From Palsa-504 sp963795795 (GTDB lineage: Bacteria > Actinomycetota > Actinomycetes > Streptosporangiales > Streptosporangiaceae): a stretch of 64,000 bases of DNA. Positions within the stretch are counted from its first letter, which is position 1. The number at the start of each line of letters is the position of its first letter. Made by a program: the position numbers and the translations under genes. Location of the stretch: NCBI GenBank assembly GCA_963795795.1, contig CAWCJS010000016.1, forward strand, positions 186,001 through 250,000, given 5' to 3'. Below the pieces are notes generated by a model. It ran no database searches. It was not told the origin of the DNA and worked only from the letters and a program-made list of their open reading frames with translations. Positions 18,036 through 26,952 of this stretch are shown here, one piece after another.

Positions 18036-19016
18036 TTACTGGTGGCCGGACACGGGGTGCGTGACGTAGGGCTCCTCCAGGCGGAGGATCTCCTGGTCGG
18101 TGAGTTCCAGCCGTTCGGCGGCCAGCGCGTCCTCGACGTGCCCGGGCCGGGTAGCGCCCACGATCGGCGCGGTCACCCCCGGCTTGTGCAGCAGCCAGGC
18201 CAGCGCGACCTGCGCGGGCGGGACGCTGCGGGCCGCCGCCACCTCGGCGGCCCGCTCGATCACGTCGAAGTCGGCGGGATGGCCGTAGAACGAGTCGAGG
18301 AACGCGTCCGTGCCCGACCGGCTCGTGCGCCGCTCGCCAGCTCGGGTCCGGCTGCCCGCCAGCAGGCCGCGGGCCAGCGGGCTCCACGGCAGCACCGCCA
18401 CGCCCTGGTCGATGCACTGCGGGATCATCTCCCGCTCTTCCTCGCGGTAGATCAGGTTGTAGTGGTCCTGCATGGACACGAAGCGGGTCCAGCCGTGCCG
18501 GTCGGCGGTGTACTGGGCCTTGGCGAACTGCCAGGCGAACATGCTGCTGGCGCCGATGTAGCGGGCCTTCCCGGCGCGGACCACGTCGTGCAGCGCCGCC
18601 ATGGTCTCCTCGATCGGGGTCCGGTAGTCCCACCGGTGGATCTGGTACAGGTCGACGAAGTCCATCCCGAGCCGCCCCAGCGAGGCGTCGATCGCCGCCA
18701 GGACGTGCTTGCGGGACAGGCCGCGGTCGTTCTTCCCGGGACCGGTCGGCATGAAGACCTTCGTGGCCACCACCACCTCGTCGCGGCGGAAGAGCTTGCC
18801 GAGCAGCCGCCCGGTGATGACCTCGCTCGCTCCGCCGTTGTAGGCGTCGGCGGTATCGAAGAAGGTCACGCCGCCCTCGACGGCCGCGCGCACGATCGGC
18901 TCGGCGTCGTCCTCCGCCACGGCCCACGGGCGCTCGGTACTGGTGCCGAAGCTCATCATGCCGAGACAGACGCGGGATACCCGAAGGCCGGTGCCGCCCA
19001 GATTGACGTATTTCAT
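18036..19016 (-). CDS. Aldo/keto reductase
   Basis: A 326-residue NADPH-dependent aldo/keto reductase. The catalytic tetrad is visible as FFDTADAYN (Asp, Tyr), VVVATKVFM (Lys) and YQIHRWD (His). GASSMFAWQF and the late IVGATRPGHVEDAL are also typical of the YghZ/Tas-like group. It reduces carbonyl compounds in the cytoplasm; substrate not predictable. The gene converges on the nitroreductase gene with 14 bases between them. Confidence 0.92.
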   Translation of the reverse strand: MKYVNLGGTGLRVSRVCLGMMSFGTSTERPWAVAEDDAEPIVRAAVEGGVTFFDTADAYNGGASEVITGRLLGKLFRRDEVVVATKVFMPTGPGKNDRGLSRKHVLAAIDASLGRLGMDFVDLYQIHRWDYRTPIEETMAALHDVVRAGKARYIGASSMFAWQFAKAQYTADRHGWTRFVSMQDHYNLIYREEEREMIPQCIDQGVAVLPWSPLARGLLAGSRTRAGERRTSRSGTDAFLDSFYGHPADFDVIERAAEVAAARSVPPAQVALAWLLHKPGVTAPIVGATRPGHVEDALAAERLELTDQEILRLEEPYVTHPVSGHQ

Positions 19017-19024
19017 GCCAGCGA

Positions 19025-20369
19025 TTATCCGCCCACCTGCCGCTCATCTTTATCCCGAACGCCGCGCCGGAGGACCCGGTGCAGGTACTCCTCGCGGTTG
19101 AGCGGGTTGTCGTCGGTGCGCGGCCGGGTCGGGACCGGCCCCCGGACCGGCTCGTAGCGGTCGAAGGATGATTCCATGACGCCTTCGCCCCGGGTGAGCG
19201 GCGGGATCTGCTGCCGGAGCTCGTGCACCTTGGTCACCGGGATGTCTCCCTCCAGGACGCACCAGGAATCCCCGCTCGCCGCCACCGCCGGGACCGCGTG
19301 CAGCCGGGCGAGGACCGGCAGCAGGCCGGTGAGGGTGTCGGCCGGGGTCTCCAGGCGGAAGTGGGTCCGCCAAGCCCGAAACCATGGCGATCTGGCCTGC
19401 GGTCACTTCATCGCGGCGTACCGCGGCGCCGTCGGCAAAAACGCTGATCGCCGTGACCTTGCCGTGGCGGTCGCGGCCGAACCGGACGCGGTCCCGGGTC
19501 GCGATCGTGCCGGAGAACAGGCGGACGTAGGCGATCTTGTCGCCGGCGGGCCCGCGGCCGACCTTGAATACCCGGCCCGAGACCGGGCCGCTGGCGTCCT
19601 GTTCCGCTGCGGGCAGCAGGCCGCCGAGCTCGTGCAGCAGCACCTCGACGCCCGCCCCGGTGATGGCGGACCCGAAGTACACCGGGTGTACCAGCGTGTC
19701 CCGGACCTGCCCCGCGAGCTTGTCGCGCAGCCAGTCGCGCGGCATCGCCGCCTGGCCGTCGAGGTAGGCGCCCAGGACGGCGTCGTCGTGCTCGGCCAGC
19801 AGTTCGGCCAGGCGCGCCCGGGCCACCGGGGCCGCCCCGTCGTCCGGGATGACCGCGGCCTCGCGCGTGCCCAGCCCGCTCACCGAGCTCATCGGGATGA
19901 TCGCTGGTGTCAGCCGCCCGGCGATGTCAGCCAGCAGGCGATCGTAGCCCGCGCCGCGGCGGTCGATCTTGTTGACGAAGAACAGCGTCGGTACGCGCAG
20001 GCGCTGCAGGGCGCGCCACAGGATGCGCGTCTGCGGCTGGACGCCCTCGACCGCGGAGACCACCAGCACGACCCCGTCCAGCACGCTCAGCGCGCGCTCC
20101 ACCTCGGCCACGAAATCCGGGTGGCCGGGCGTGTCAATCAGGTTGATCGTGGTGTCGCCGACGGTGAACGAGACGACGGCCGACTTGATCGTGATCCCGC
20201 GCTGACGCTCCAGCGCGAGCGTATCGGTCTGGGTCGTCCCCTCATCGACGCTGCCGGGCGCGTCGATGACGCCAGCGCAATAGAGCAGTCGCTCCGTCAG
20301 CGTTGTCTTGCCGGCGTCAACATGTGCGAGGATCCCGAGATTCAGTATTCCGCGAGGCACACGCCACAT
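19025..20369 (-). pseudogene. TetM/OtrA-like ribosomal protection GTPase lacking domains III-IV
   Basis: The N-terminal part (20369 to about 19370) has intact G motifs: AHVDAGKTT, RGITIKSA, DTPGHPDF, NKID, followed by domain II. After VTAGQIAMVSGLAD the frame ends in nonsense. The adjacent frame picks up HFRLETPADTLTGLLPVL and continues to GEGVMESSFDRYEPVRG and the stop at 19025, which is the C-terminal EF-G-type domain V. Roughly 200 residues expected between these parts (domains III and IV) are missing, and the join is out of frame. TetM/OtrA proteins are about 640 residues; this totals about 450. Domain IV is needed to displace drug from the ribosome, so the product should be inactive. Confidence 0.8.
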
Positions 20370-20578
20370 CCTTCGAATAGGCCCGCAAACGCTTTTCGAT
20401 GGACACGTGCGCTCCTCGCATCACTGACTCCCTCCGACCTCGGATCCACTAGCTGCTACGCCACGCATTGTCGTACCTAGCCCGCCGTGACGCGAACGAT
20501 TTTCCGGCCACCCCGGTCCCAGCCCGGAGCGCCTTCGCGCCCTCCCGCCTCCGGGCCGTCGGCGGCTACGCTCGCGGT

Positions 20579-20968
20579 ATGGCGCGCCTTTTCCACGTCA
20601 GCTCCGCCCTGAACCGGGACTCGATCCTGGCCCACGGCCTGGACTGGACGCGGATGGGACCCGCCCCGGGTATCGCCGGCAGCACGGAGCCCGAGGAGAA
20701 GGGCGTGTTCGTGTGCCGGGACGACTTCGAGGCGGGCTTCTTCGTCAACCTGAACAACACCGGCGGCCCCGTCGACGTATGGGAAGTGACGGGCGTAGGG
20801 GAGGACGAGCTGGTGACCTGGAATACCGGGTTCTGCTACGTCCCGGCCCCGATCCCGCCTGCCCAGGTCACCCTGGTCACCTGGCCTGGAACCGAGCCCG
20901 TACCCTCCGCTGAGCGTAAGAATCAGCGGCCCAGGAAGCCCAAGAAGAAGCCGCGGGCAGGCACGTGA
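20579..20968 (+). CDS. Small protein resembling RNA 2'-phosphotransferase/ADP-ribosyl fold (uncertain)
   Basis: A 129-residue protein starting at ATG 20579; the frame is open upstream, but those residues look non-coding. It begins MARLFHVSSALNRDSILAHG, and the H-x-S-x3-N-x2-SI-x2-HG pattern recalls ADP-ribosyltransferase-fold families such as Tpt1/KptA. The C-terminus is a lysine/arginine-rich tail. I do not recognise a named family and the fold resemblance is only suggestive. Confidence 0.6.
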   Translation: MARLFHVSSALNRDSILAHGLDWTRMGPAPGIAGSTEPEEKGVFVCRDDFEAGFFVNLNNTGGPVDVWEVTGVGEDELVTWNTGFCYVPAPIPPAQVTLVTWPGTEPVPSAERKNQRPRKPKKKPRAGT

Positions 20969-20969
20969 G

Positions 20970-21011
20970 GAATCTACGGGTCCGTGCGGCTCCTGAGCTC
21001 CGGGTAGATTC
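20970..21011. repeat. Inverted repeat GAATCTAC/GTAGATTC
   Basis: Eight-base perfect arms separated by 26 bases lie between the stop of the preceding gene and the GTG start of the small membrane protein. It could act as a terminator or operator. Confidence 0.35.
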
Positions 21012-21017
21012 GGAAGC

Positions 21018-21197
21018 GTGAAGAAGGTCCTCGAGCTCCTGGTCTGTTTCCTCCATCCCGTCGCCGTGATCCTCGTCTGGATAGACTTGGCCACTCGCCG
21101 TAACATCGGCGGCCTCGCGAAAGTGGCGTGGGCGGTGTTTGCCCTCATCCCGCTCGTGCCGTTCCTCTACGTACTCACGGGCGGCGACCTCTGGTAA
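21018..21197 (+). CDS. 59-residue membrane protein, PLDc_N-like
   Basis: A short frame from GTG 21018 to TAA 21197 encodes a protein with two hydrophobic segments (about residues 4-21 and 34-53) around a basic turn. The pattern WIDLATRRNIGGLAKVAWAV, then a proline-containing second helix ending FLYVLTG, matches the small phospholipase-D-nuclease N-terminal (PLDc_N) family of two-helix proteins. Function unknown. Confidence 0.65.
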   Translation: MKKVLELLVCFLHPVAVILVWIDLATRRNIGGLAKVAWAVFALIPLVPFLYVLTGGDLW

Positions 21198-21204
21198 CGC
21201 GGTC

Positions 21205-21633
21205 TCAGGCCTGCAGCTTGGCGATCTGAGCGCGCGCGGCGGCGACGAGTTCTGCGTTGGTGTGGGCGTGGCCCCACAGGCCCCACCCGCCGTCCGGCGC
21301 CTCGGTCAGCAGCACCCAGGTGCGCTCGGCCAAGGACGGGTCAGCGGCGGCCGCGGCCACGATCTCGGTGAGCTTGGCGACCAGGGCGATCTGCTTATCC
21401 CGGTCGAGAGCCCCGGCGTTGGTCAGGACCTGCACGCGGACGTACGTACTGTCGCCGTCCACATTCGCGAGCGCTGTCGCGGGCAGATCGTGCACGAAGG
21501 CCGCGGTGTTCTTGCGGAACATCGGAATGTTCGGGACTCCTTCGACCGCCATCACCGCGGCGGCGAGGTCCTTAGCGAGCTGCGCGGGGTCAGCGAAGGT
21601 CCCGGTCGCGGCGTACACATCGATCATCGGCAT
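21205..21633 (-). CDS. Tautomerase family protein
   Basis: 142 residues from ATG 21633. The second residue is proline (MPMIDVYAATGTF), which becomes the catalytic N-terminal Pro-1 of 4-oxalocrotonate-tautomerase-like enzymes. The length suggests a fused or extended monomer. TWVLLTEAPDGGWGLWGH near the end is also family-like. It is divergent from the TetR gene, and the two share the palindrome at 21666, so it is a likely target of that repressor. Confidence 0.82.
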   Translation of the reverse strand: MPMIDVYAATGTFADPAQLAKDLAAAVMAVEGVPNIPMFRKNTAAFVHDLPATALANVDGDSTYVRVQVLTNAGALDRDKQIALVAKLTEIVAAAAADPSLAERTWVLLTEAPDGGWGLWGHAHTNAELVAAARAQIAKLQA

Positions 21634-21665
21634 GGGAGCGGCCTCCGTACACGTCTGGTAGCGAC

Positions 21666-21681
21666 TATGACGATCGTCATA
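21666..21681. promoter_or_regulatory. Perfect 16-bp palindrome, probable TetR operator
   Basis: TATGACGATCGTCATA lies in the 104-base gap between the divergent tautomerase and TetR genes, in an unusually AT-rich stretch that should hold both promoters. Confidence 0.65.
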
Positions 21682-21737
21682 ACGTCTATGCAACTTAACA
21701 TAGAGAAGGCCCTTCGCAAGGGGCGGGAGGTGAACTT

Positions 21738-22313
21738 TTGGCTGGCGACGTACGACAGCGGATGGTGCTGAGCGCGCTCTACCTGATTGCCGAGCGCGGG
21801 GTTCAGGGCACGTCCATCGCCGACGTGCTGGAGCGCAGCGGCGCACCGCGCGGATCGGTCTATCACCACTTCCCCGGCGGGAAGGAGGAGATCGTGGGCG
21901 CCGCCATGGAGTACATGGCCACCGACGCCCGAGTCCCGCTGCGAGCGCTCCACGGCTCCGATGTCGCCGGCATCGTCACCGGATTCATCAATCTGTGGCG
22001 GAACGTGCTGACCAGGAGCGCGTTCGCGGCCGGCTGCGCGACCGCAGGCGTCACCGTGAGCGGTGAGTCAGAGACGGCCCGGGCCGCGGCGAGAAACGTC
22101 TTCGAGCTCTGGATCGAGGACCTCACGGAACTGCTCGAGGCCGCCGGCGTTGACCGGTCGAAGGCGGCCGACTTCGCCTGGATGCTCTTCGCCTCGACCG
22201 AAGGCGCACTCGTCTTCGCTCGGGCCGAGCACAGCATGCGCGCCCTTGACCTCGTGGAGCAGCAACTCCTCAGCCTCGGCGCGACTCTGGCTGACGACGG
22301 TCACGTCGGGTAG
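21738..22313 (+). CDS. TetR/AcrR family transcriptional regulator (LmrA/YxaF-like)
   Basis: 191 residues from a TTG at 21738, placed by GGGAGG at 21725-21730. The helix-turn-helix reads TSIADVLERSGAPRGSVYHH followed by FPGGKEE, the TetR signature of the LmrA/YxaF branch; the ligand domain has FAAGCATAGVTV typical of that branch. The regulator is divergent from the tautomerase gene and probably represses both by binding the central palindrome. The inducer is unknown. Confidence 0.88.
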   Translation: MAGDVRQRMVLSALYLIAERGVQGTSIADVLERSGAPRGSVYHHFPGGKEEIVGAAMEYMATDARVPLRALHGSDVAGIVTGFINLWRNVLTRSAFAAGCATAGVTVSGESETARAAARNVFELWIEDLTELLEAAGVDRSKAADFAWMLFASTEGALVFARAEHSMRALDLVEQQLLSLGATLADDGHVG

Positions 22314-22600
22314 CCGCTGCGCCAGACGGCGTACTCGGGGCAGAGCGGTCGGCCGGTTTCGGGTCGGCCACCAAAGACGCTCCTTCGCCGCTCCCGCACC
22401 TCATCGTATGGCTGGGGATTAGCCCCGGGGGCTGGTCGGCGCCCCGGCCAACGGCCTGACGCTCGTGCAAGGAATAACGCGTGGGTGCCCTCATCCTCAA
22501 CCGGGGTCAGGAATCCGCCGGGGCCGAGCCGAACCGCGCAGTGGCCCCGGTGCGTACCCCTACCCGACAGCAGTCCGCACCGATGGGCACGGAGATCGTG

Positions 22601-23344
22601 ATGATGAACCGCTTGACGTCCGGCCACCATCGCCGGGAGGCTTCCCGGTCCGGCGAACCGGACACGCTGATGACCGCCGCTAGGCGCGGCCTGCTGGCTG
22701 CGGGGCTGGCGGCCGCGATCGCGCTGGTGGCCGGCTGCGGCTCGGCCGCGCCCGCGACCCCGGCTCCCCCGCGCAGCCCGGCGCTGAGTGGCCTGCATGC
22801 CGTCTCCGCTGGGGCAGCCCGGACCTACCTGGGGACCGTCACCGGCGCGCCCGCGCTCATCGGCATCGTTCTCGAGAGCGGGCAGGCCCGGGCCTATGTC
22901 TGCGACGGTACCCCGCAGCGGGTCGGCACTCTGGCCGACTGGTTCGCCGGACCGGTCCGCCACGACCAGCTGACGGCGGTCAGCAGCCAGCATCACATCC
23001 GGTTGACCGCCCGCCTGACCGGCCAGGACGCGACGGGGACTCTGGCCCTGGCTGACGGTCGCATTCTTCGGTTCGCCATCGCCGTGGCACCGGCAGGCGA
23101 TCAACGAGCGGGGATCTTTGCCGGAACGGCCCGCTGGCACGGGCGCACCTACCGGGCGGGCTGGATCATCCTGCCCGACCACCAGCAGCGCGGCGCCGCC
23201 TACTACCCCAGCAGCCCGGCCAGGGGACAGGTGAACGCCACCAGCCAATACCCCACCAACCCGATCAGGGGGCAGCTGATCGCCATCAGCCAATACCCCA
23301 CCGGCCCGATCAGGGGACAGGTGAACGCCGTCAGCCCGGGCTGA
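22601..23344 (+). CDS. Lipoprotein with C-terminal 15-residue repeats
   Basis: About 247 residues. A lipoprotein signal ends in LAAAIALVAGC at about residue 47 from ATG 22601, which is placed by GGAG at 22591; ATG 22670 is an alternative that gives a standard-length signal. The body (about 150 residues) has no family I recognise. The C-terminus is three copies of a Y-P-x-x-P-I/A-R-G-Q-x-x-A-x-S-x unit. The mature protein should be anchored outside the cell membrane. Confidence 0.7.
   Translation: MMNRLTSGHHRREASRSGEPDTLMTAARRGLLAAGLAAAIALVAGCGSAAPATPAPPRSPALSGLHAVSAGAARTYLGTVTGAPALIGIVLESGQARAYVCDGTPQRVGTLADWFAGPVRHDQLTAVSSQHHIRLTARLTGQDATGTLALADGRILRFAIAVAPAGDQRAGIFAGTARWHGRTYRAGWIILPDHQQRGAAYYPSSPARGQVNATSQYPTNPIRGQLIAISQYPTGPIRGQVNAVSPG
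23204..23338 (+). repeat. Three 45-base in-frame tandem repeats in lipoprotein gene
   Basis: Units at 23204-23248, 23249-23293 and 23294-23338 share TACCCCA, then CCGATCAGGGG and GCCATCAGCCAA-type segments. They encode the 15-residue repeat at the lipoprotein C-terminus. Confidence 0.8.
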
Positions 23345-23407
23345 CTGTCATACGAGACTCCGCCGAGGTAGAGCGCGCTGCCGTCACACAGGCGTGCTTA
23401 CCGAAAT

Positions 23408-23425
23408 GCTAACCGCTTAGTTAGC
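23408..23425. terminator. Inverted repeat GCTAAC-N6-GTTAGC between lipoprotein gene and tRNA
   Basis: Six-base arms around CGCTTA. It lies downstream of both the lipoprotein gene and the tRNA-His gene, which converge here, so it may end transcription from either side. Confidence 0.4.
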
Positions 23426-23476
23426 GGAACTGCGGGCTTCTGTCGAACCCTGCAGGTCACCGGCGACAAACAATGG

Positions 23477-23551
23477 GGTGAGCGAAGGGATTCGAACCCT
23501 CGACATCCAGGACCACAACCTGGCGCTCTAACCAACTGAGCTACGCCCACC
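23477..23551 (-). tRNA. tRNA-His (anticodon GUG)
   Basis: The reverse strand folds into a complete cloverleaf. The acceptor arms are GTGGGCG/CGCTCAC with the extra 5' G typical of tRNA-His, the D arm is AGCTCAGTTGGTTAGAGC, the anticodon loop TTGTGGT contains GTG, and the T arm has GGTTCGAATCC. No CCA is encoded. It lies immediately downstream of orn on the same strand. Confidence 0.97.
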
Positions 23552-23665
23552 ATCGCCGCCGTCTGCGCGGTAAACGCCCAAACGACAGCAGAACGCGCGC
23601 TGTCCCCGAAGGACATCGCGCGGGTAACCACGAGTATAGCGGCCCCGGGGCGCCCGCGAGCCGAG

Positions 23666-24292
23666 TCAGGACTGCGGGCGCTCGGCCGGGTCCTCGGAGG
23701 CGTAGCGCGCGGCGATCTCGCGCGCGGTGGCCGAGTCGGGGCCCGGCTGCGGGACGAACACGGCGTCGCGGTAGTAGCGCAGTTCCTGCACGCTCTCCCT
23801 GATGTCGGCCAGCGCCCGGTGCCCGCCGTCCTTTTTGGGGGAGGAGAAGTAGGCGCGCGGGTACCAGCGACGCGCGAGTTCCTTGATGCTGGACACGTCG
23901 ATCATCCGGTAGTGCAGGTAGGCGTCGAGTTCGGGCATGTCACGGGCGATGAACCAGCGGTCGGTGGCGATGGAGTTGCCGCACAGCGGCACCTTCCTCG
24001 CCTCGGGGACGTGTCCGCGCACGTAGCCGAGCACGAGCTCGGCGGCCTCGGAGACCGGGATCCCGCCCGGCAGCTCGGCCAGCAGCCCGGAGGTGGTGTG
24101 CATCTCGCGGACCACCTCCGGCATCCCCGCGAGAGCCTCGGCCGGGGGCTTGATGATCAGGTCCACGCCGTCGTCGAGCAGGTTGAGCTCGGCGTCGGTC
24201 ACCAGGCACGCGATCTCGACGAGGGCATCGCGCTCGATGTCGAGCCCGGTCATCTCACAGTCGATCCACACGAGCCGGTCGTTCACCCTCAC
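23666..24292 (-). CDS. orn: Oligoribonuclease
   Basis: A 208-residue DEDDh 3'-5' exonuclease that degrades 2-5 nt RNA, including pGpG from cyclic-di-GMP turnover. Exo I is WIDCEMTGLD at residues 9-18, and Exo III contains GGHRALADIRESV with the catalytic His and Asp. CGNSIATDRWFIARDMPELD marks the Orn subgroup. Length is normal. An orn-tRNA-His arrangement is common in actinobacteria. Confidence 0.95.
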   Translation of the reverse strand: MRVNDRLVWIDCEMTGLDIERDALVEIACLVTDAELNLLDDGVDLIIKPPAEALAGMPEVVREMHTTSGLLAELPGGIPVSEAAELVLGYVRGHVPEARKVPLCGNSIATDRWFIARDMPELDAYLHYRMIDVSSIKELARRWYPRAYFSSPKKDGGHRALADIRESVQELRYYRDAVFVPQPGPDSATAREIAARYASEDPAERPQS

Positions 24293-24335
24293 AGAGTATG
24301 GCCCCCTCGGCGGTGCCTGGCCAGCCGACCAGTCG

Positions 24336-24989
24336 TCAGAACACCCGATTCGTTATGTGCTCGGGCGCGGCGATCCCGGGCCGCAGGTCCTCATCGGGGA
24401 CCGGCTGCCCGAACGCCACCGTCACCGGCACCACGCCCGCCCAGATGTCCAGCTCATAGTCCTCGGCCTCGTCGTGCGGCCCGCCGTCGCGGATCTTCAC
24501 CGAGGCCTCGGTGAGCGGCAGCTCGAGGACGGAGGTGGCGGCGAGATCCTTCTTGGTGGGCTGGCGCACGTAGGACCACTGCCCCGGGGCCAGGTGCTCG
24601 GTGATGATGCGCAGGGCCTCGGTCCGTTCGGCGGGGTCGGTGAGCAGGCGGGTCACGCCGTAGATCATGGCGCTGCGGTAGTTCATCGAGTGGTTGAAGA
24701 CCGACCGGGCGCAGACGATCCCGTCCAGGTGCGTCACGGTGACGCACACCTCGCGGCCGGCCCCGGCCATGAACGTCGCGTTGGCCGACGACCCGTGCAG
24801 GTAGAGCGTGTCGCCGAGGCGGCCGTACCCGGTGGGCAGGACGCGCGGCGCGCCGTCCGCGATGACACCGAGGTGGCAGATCAATCCGGCGTCGAGCACG
24901 GCGTACAGGTCATCGCGATCGGTCCGGCCGCGCTCGCGATGCCGGTGCAGCGCGGTGCGCGAGGTGTTGGAGAGTTCAGGTACTGTCAT
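24336..24989 (-). CDS. PPOX-fold flavin-nucleotide-binding protein
   Basis: 217 residues related to the flavin-binding pyridoxamine 5'-phosphate oxidase-like (NimA-type) family. GLICHLGVIADGAPRVLPTG and LYLHGSSANATFM are typical cofactor-pocket strands, and the C-terminal VPVTVAFGQPVPDEDLRPG is conserved in the long subgroup. It is distinct from the two shorter PPOX proteins at 9-10 kb. Function in flavin- or haem-linked detoxification is inferred only. Confidence 0.87.
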   Translation of the reverse strand: MTVPELSNTSRTALHRHRERGRTDRDDLYAVLDAGLICHLGVIADGAPRVLPTGYGRLGDTLYLHGSSANATFMAGAGREVCVTVTHLDGIVCARSVFNHSMNYRSAMIYGVTRLLTDPAERTEALRIITEHLAPGQWSYVRQPTKKDLAATSVLELPLTEASVKIRDGGPHDEAEDYELDIWAGVVPVTVAFGQPVPDEDLRPGIAAPEHITNRVF

Positions 24990-25028
24990 GAGGCCTTACG
25001 GTACGCCGACGCCCGGGCCGGACCGGCA

Positions 25029-25709
25029 CTAGCCGACCGCCGCGACCACCTGCGCCGTGCGGGGGCCCAGGCGGATCGCGGGCGAATCAGCCACCGGCGG
25101 TTCCGCCAGCTCGCGGTCGATGGTGTCCTGGCCGGTGAGCTGGTCGATGTCGATCCCGCCGGGGCCGATGCTATCGCAGTCGGGCACCTGGGAGGCGCCG
25201 AAATGTCCGCCTTGGGCCCACAGGGCCCGGCTACGCGGCCTGGCCGCATGCCGGTAGGGCGCCGGCGCCCCGGCCGGCCAGCGGCGGGGGATCTGCCAGG
25301 AGTCGAGCCAGTCCAGGATCTCGCTCAGCCCGATCATCTGGTAGCAGGTGAACGGTTCCCTGGGTGAGGCGAGGACGCCGATCTGGACGCACAGCCGGCC
25401 TTCGTGATTCACCTCGGGCTGCGGGTGCGGAAGCCGTTCCGGGGCGTAGTCGAGATGCTCATGAGTGCCCAGTGCACAGCCGGCGCGGACGATCGGCAGC
25501 AGCTGCGCGACGTCGCCGGTCAGCGGATCCCAGACGAGGTGAGTCGGCCGGTTCTCCTGATTGAGCCGCTGCGCGGCCGACCAGACCGAGATGACGCGCG
25601 GATCGGCGCCGAGGGTCATCCAGATGACCCGCGGTGCGCCCCCTCCCAGTTGTCCCCCGTCGGTCTCTGCCCGGATGCATCTGGCGCCCGGCATCCACGC
25701 ATCAGCCAC
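25029..25709 (-). CDS. Conserved hypothetical protein
   Basis: A 226-residue soluble protein. Tryptophan-rich stretches (VIWMTLGADP, THLVWDPLTGDVAQLLP, LDWLDSWQIPRRWP) give it a convincing protein-like composition. The central DPLTGDVAQLLPIVRAG plus HEGRLCVQIGVLAS segment recalls uncharacterised actinobacterial proteins sometimes found near cell-wall or phage lysis genes. I cannot assign a function. An ATG about 15 bases downstream (MPGARC) is an alternative start. Confidence 0.65.
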   Translation of the reverse strand: MADAWMPGARCIRAETDGGQLGGGAPRVIWMTLGADPRVISVWSAAQRLNQENRPTHLVWDPLTGDVAQLLPIVRAGCALGTHEHLDYAPERLPHPQPEVNHEGRLCVQIGVLASPREPFTCYQMIGLSEILDWLDSWQIPRRWPAGAPAPYRHAARPRSRALWAQGGHFGASQVPDCDSIGPGGIDIDQLTGQDTIDRELAEPPVADSPAIRLGPRTAQVVAAVG

Positions 25710-25830
25710 AGGGTCCCTCCCAGGTCTAGACCTTTAGCTTCTTTTCCTGCTTACGTCAGTACGGGCGATTAGTCCATAGGTGGGGGAGGAGAGATTTCCC
25801 GTTCTGTTCCGTTCTACGATTCGTTAGATC

Positions 25831-26943
25831 ATGAGCGAAACCAGCAGCCCACCAGGGATCCCGAGCCCCGAGCGCCTGGCCGCGTGGCTGAACGACCACG
25901 TCCAGGAGCGGCCCGTCGAGCTGACCGGCATCGAGCTCATCGCCGGGGGCCGCTCCAACCTGACGTACCGGCTCTCGGTGTCGGACCCCTCCGGGGATCG
26001 CCTGCTGGTCCTGCGCCGCCCGCCCCTGGGGCACGTGCTGCCGACCGCCCACGACATGTCCAGGGAGTTCCGCGTGCTGGCCGCCCTGGCGGACACCCGG
26101 GTGCCGGTGGCCCGGCCGATCGCAAACTGCACCGACGCCGAGGTGATCGGCGCGCCCTTCTACCTGATGGAGTACGTGCCCGGGGTGATCCTGCGGACCA
26201 GGGCCGACACCGCCGGGCTGACCGATGCGCAGTGCGCGGCCTTGTCCGAGCGCCTGGCCGACATGCTCGCCGCGATCCACACCGTGGACGTCCAGGCGGT
26301 CGGCCTGGGCGACCTGGGCCGCGGCGCCGGGTACCTGCGGCGTCAGCTAGACCGCTGGCAGCGGCAGTGGGACCTGTCGGTGACCAGGGAGCTCCCGGAG
26401 TACGCCCGGCTGGTGGAGCGGCTGACCGCCGCGCTGCCCGAGGAGGGCGACGTCACGCTGGTGCACGGGGACTTCAGGCTGGACAACGCCCTCGTGACCC
26501 TCTCGCCGGAGCCCGCCATCGCGGCCGTGGTGGACTGGGAGATGGCGACCCTGGGCGACCCGCTGGCCGACCTCGGCCTGACCCTCGTCTACTGGACCGA
26601 GGTCGACGAAGAGGGCTGGCTCAGCCCCTTGGCCCCGGAAGCCGAGGCGCGCGACGGAACCCGCCCGGTTCCGGTCCGCACCCTACTGGCGGACGCCACC
26701 GCCCGCTCCGGGTTCGCCACCCGGGCCGAGTTCGCCGCTGGATACGCCCGGCGGACCGGCCGGGACGTATCCCGGATCGGGTACTACGTGGCGTTCGGCT
26801 ACTTCAAGCTCGCCGTCGTGCTCGAGGGCATCAACGCGCGGTACCAGCTGGGCCAGACGGTCGGCGAGGGCTTCGAGCGCGATGGCCAGGCCGTCCCGGC
26901 GCTCATCCAGCGCGCGCACCAAGTGCTCGACACCGACCAGTAA
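25831..26943 (+). CDS. Phosphotransferase family protein (aminoglycoside phosphotransferase fold, ACAD10/11-like)
   Basis: A 370-residue APH/ChoK-fold kinase. LVHGDFRLDNAL carries the catalytic Asp and Asn; VVDWEMATLGDPLADL carries the Mg-binding Asp. IAGGRSNLTYRL is the nucleotide loop. This subgroup resembles the kinase part of ACAD10/11, which phosphorylates 4-hydroxyacyl-CoAs during their catabolism, rather than antibiotic-resistance enzymes. The gene stands alone; a hairpin follows its stop. Confidence 0.9.
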   Translation: MSETSSPPGIPSPERLAAWLNDHVQERPVELTGIELIAGGRSNLTYRLSVSDPSGDRLLVLRRPPLGHVLPTAHDMSREFRVLAALADTRVPVARPIANCTDAEVIGAPFYLMEYVPGVILRTRADTAGLTDAQCAALSERLADMLAAIHTVDVQAVGLGDLGRGAGYLRRQLDRWQRQWDLSVTRELPEYARLVERLTAALPEEGDVTLVHGDFRLDNALVTLSPEPAIAAVVDWEMATLGDPLADLGLTLVYWTEVDEEGWLSPLAPEAEARDGTRPVPVRTLLADATARSGFATRAEFAAGYARRTGRDVSRIGYYVAFGYFKLAVVLEGINARYQLGQTVGEGFERDGQAVPALIQRAHQVLDTDQ

Positions 26944-26952
26944 AGACGACTG

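Noticed and set aside
23477..23551. tRNA-His 3' end as an integration (att) site of a mobile element
   Set aside because: No integrase and no repeat of the tRNA 3' end within the window; flanking orn and other genes look like core genome.
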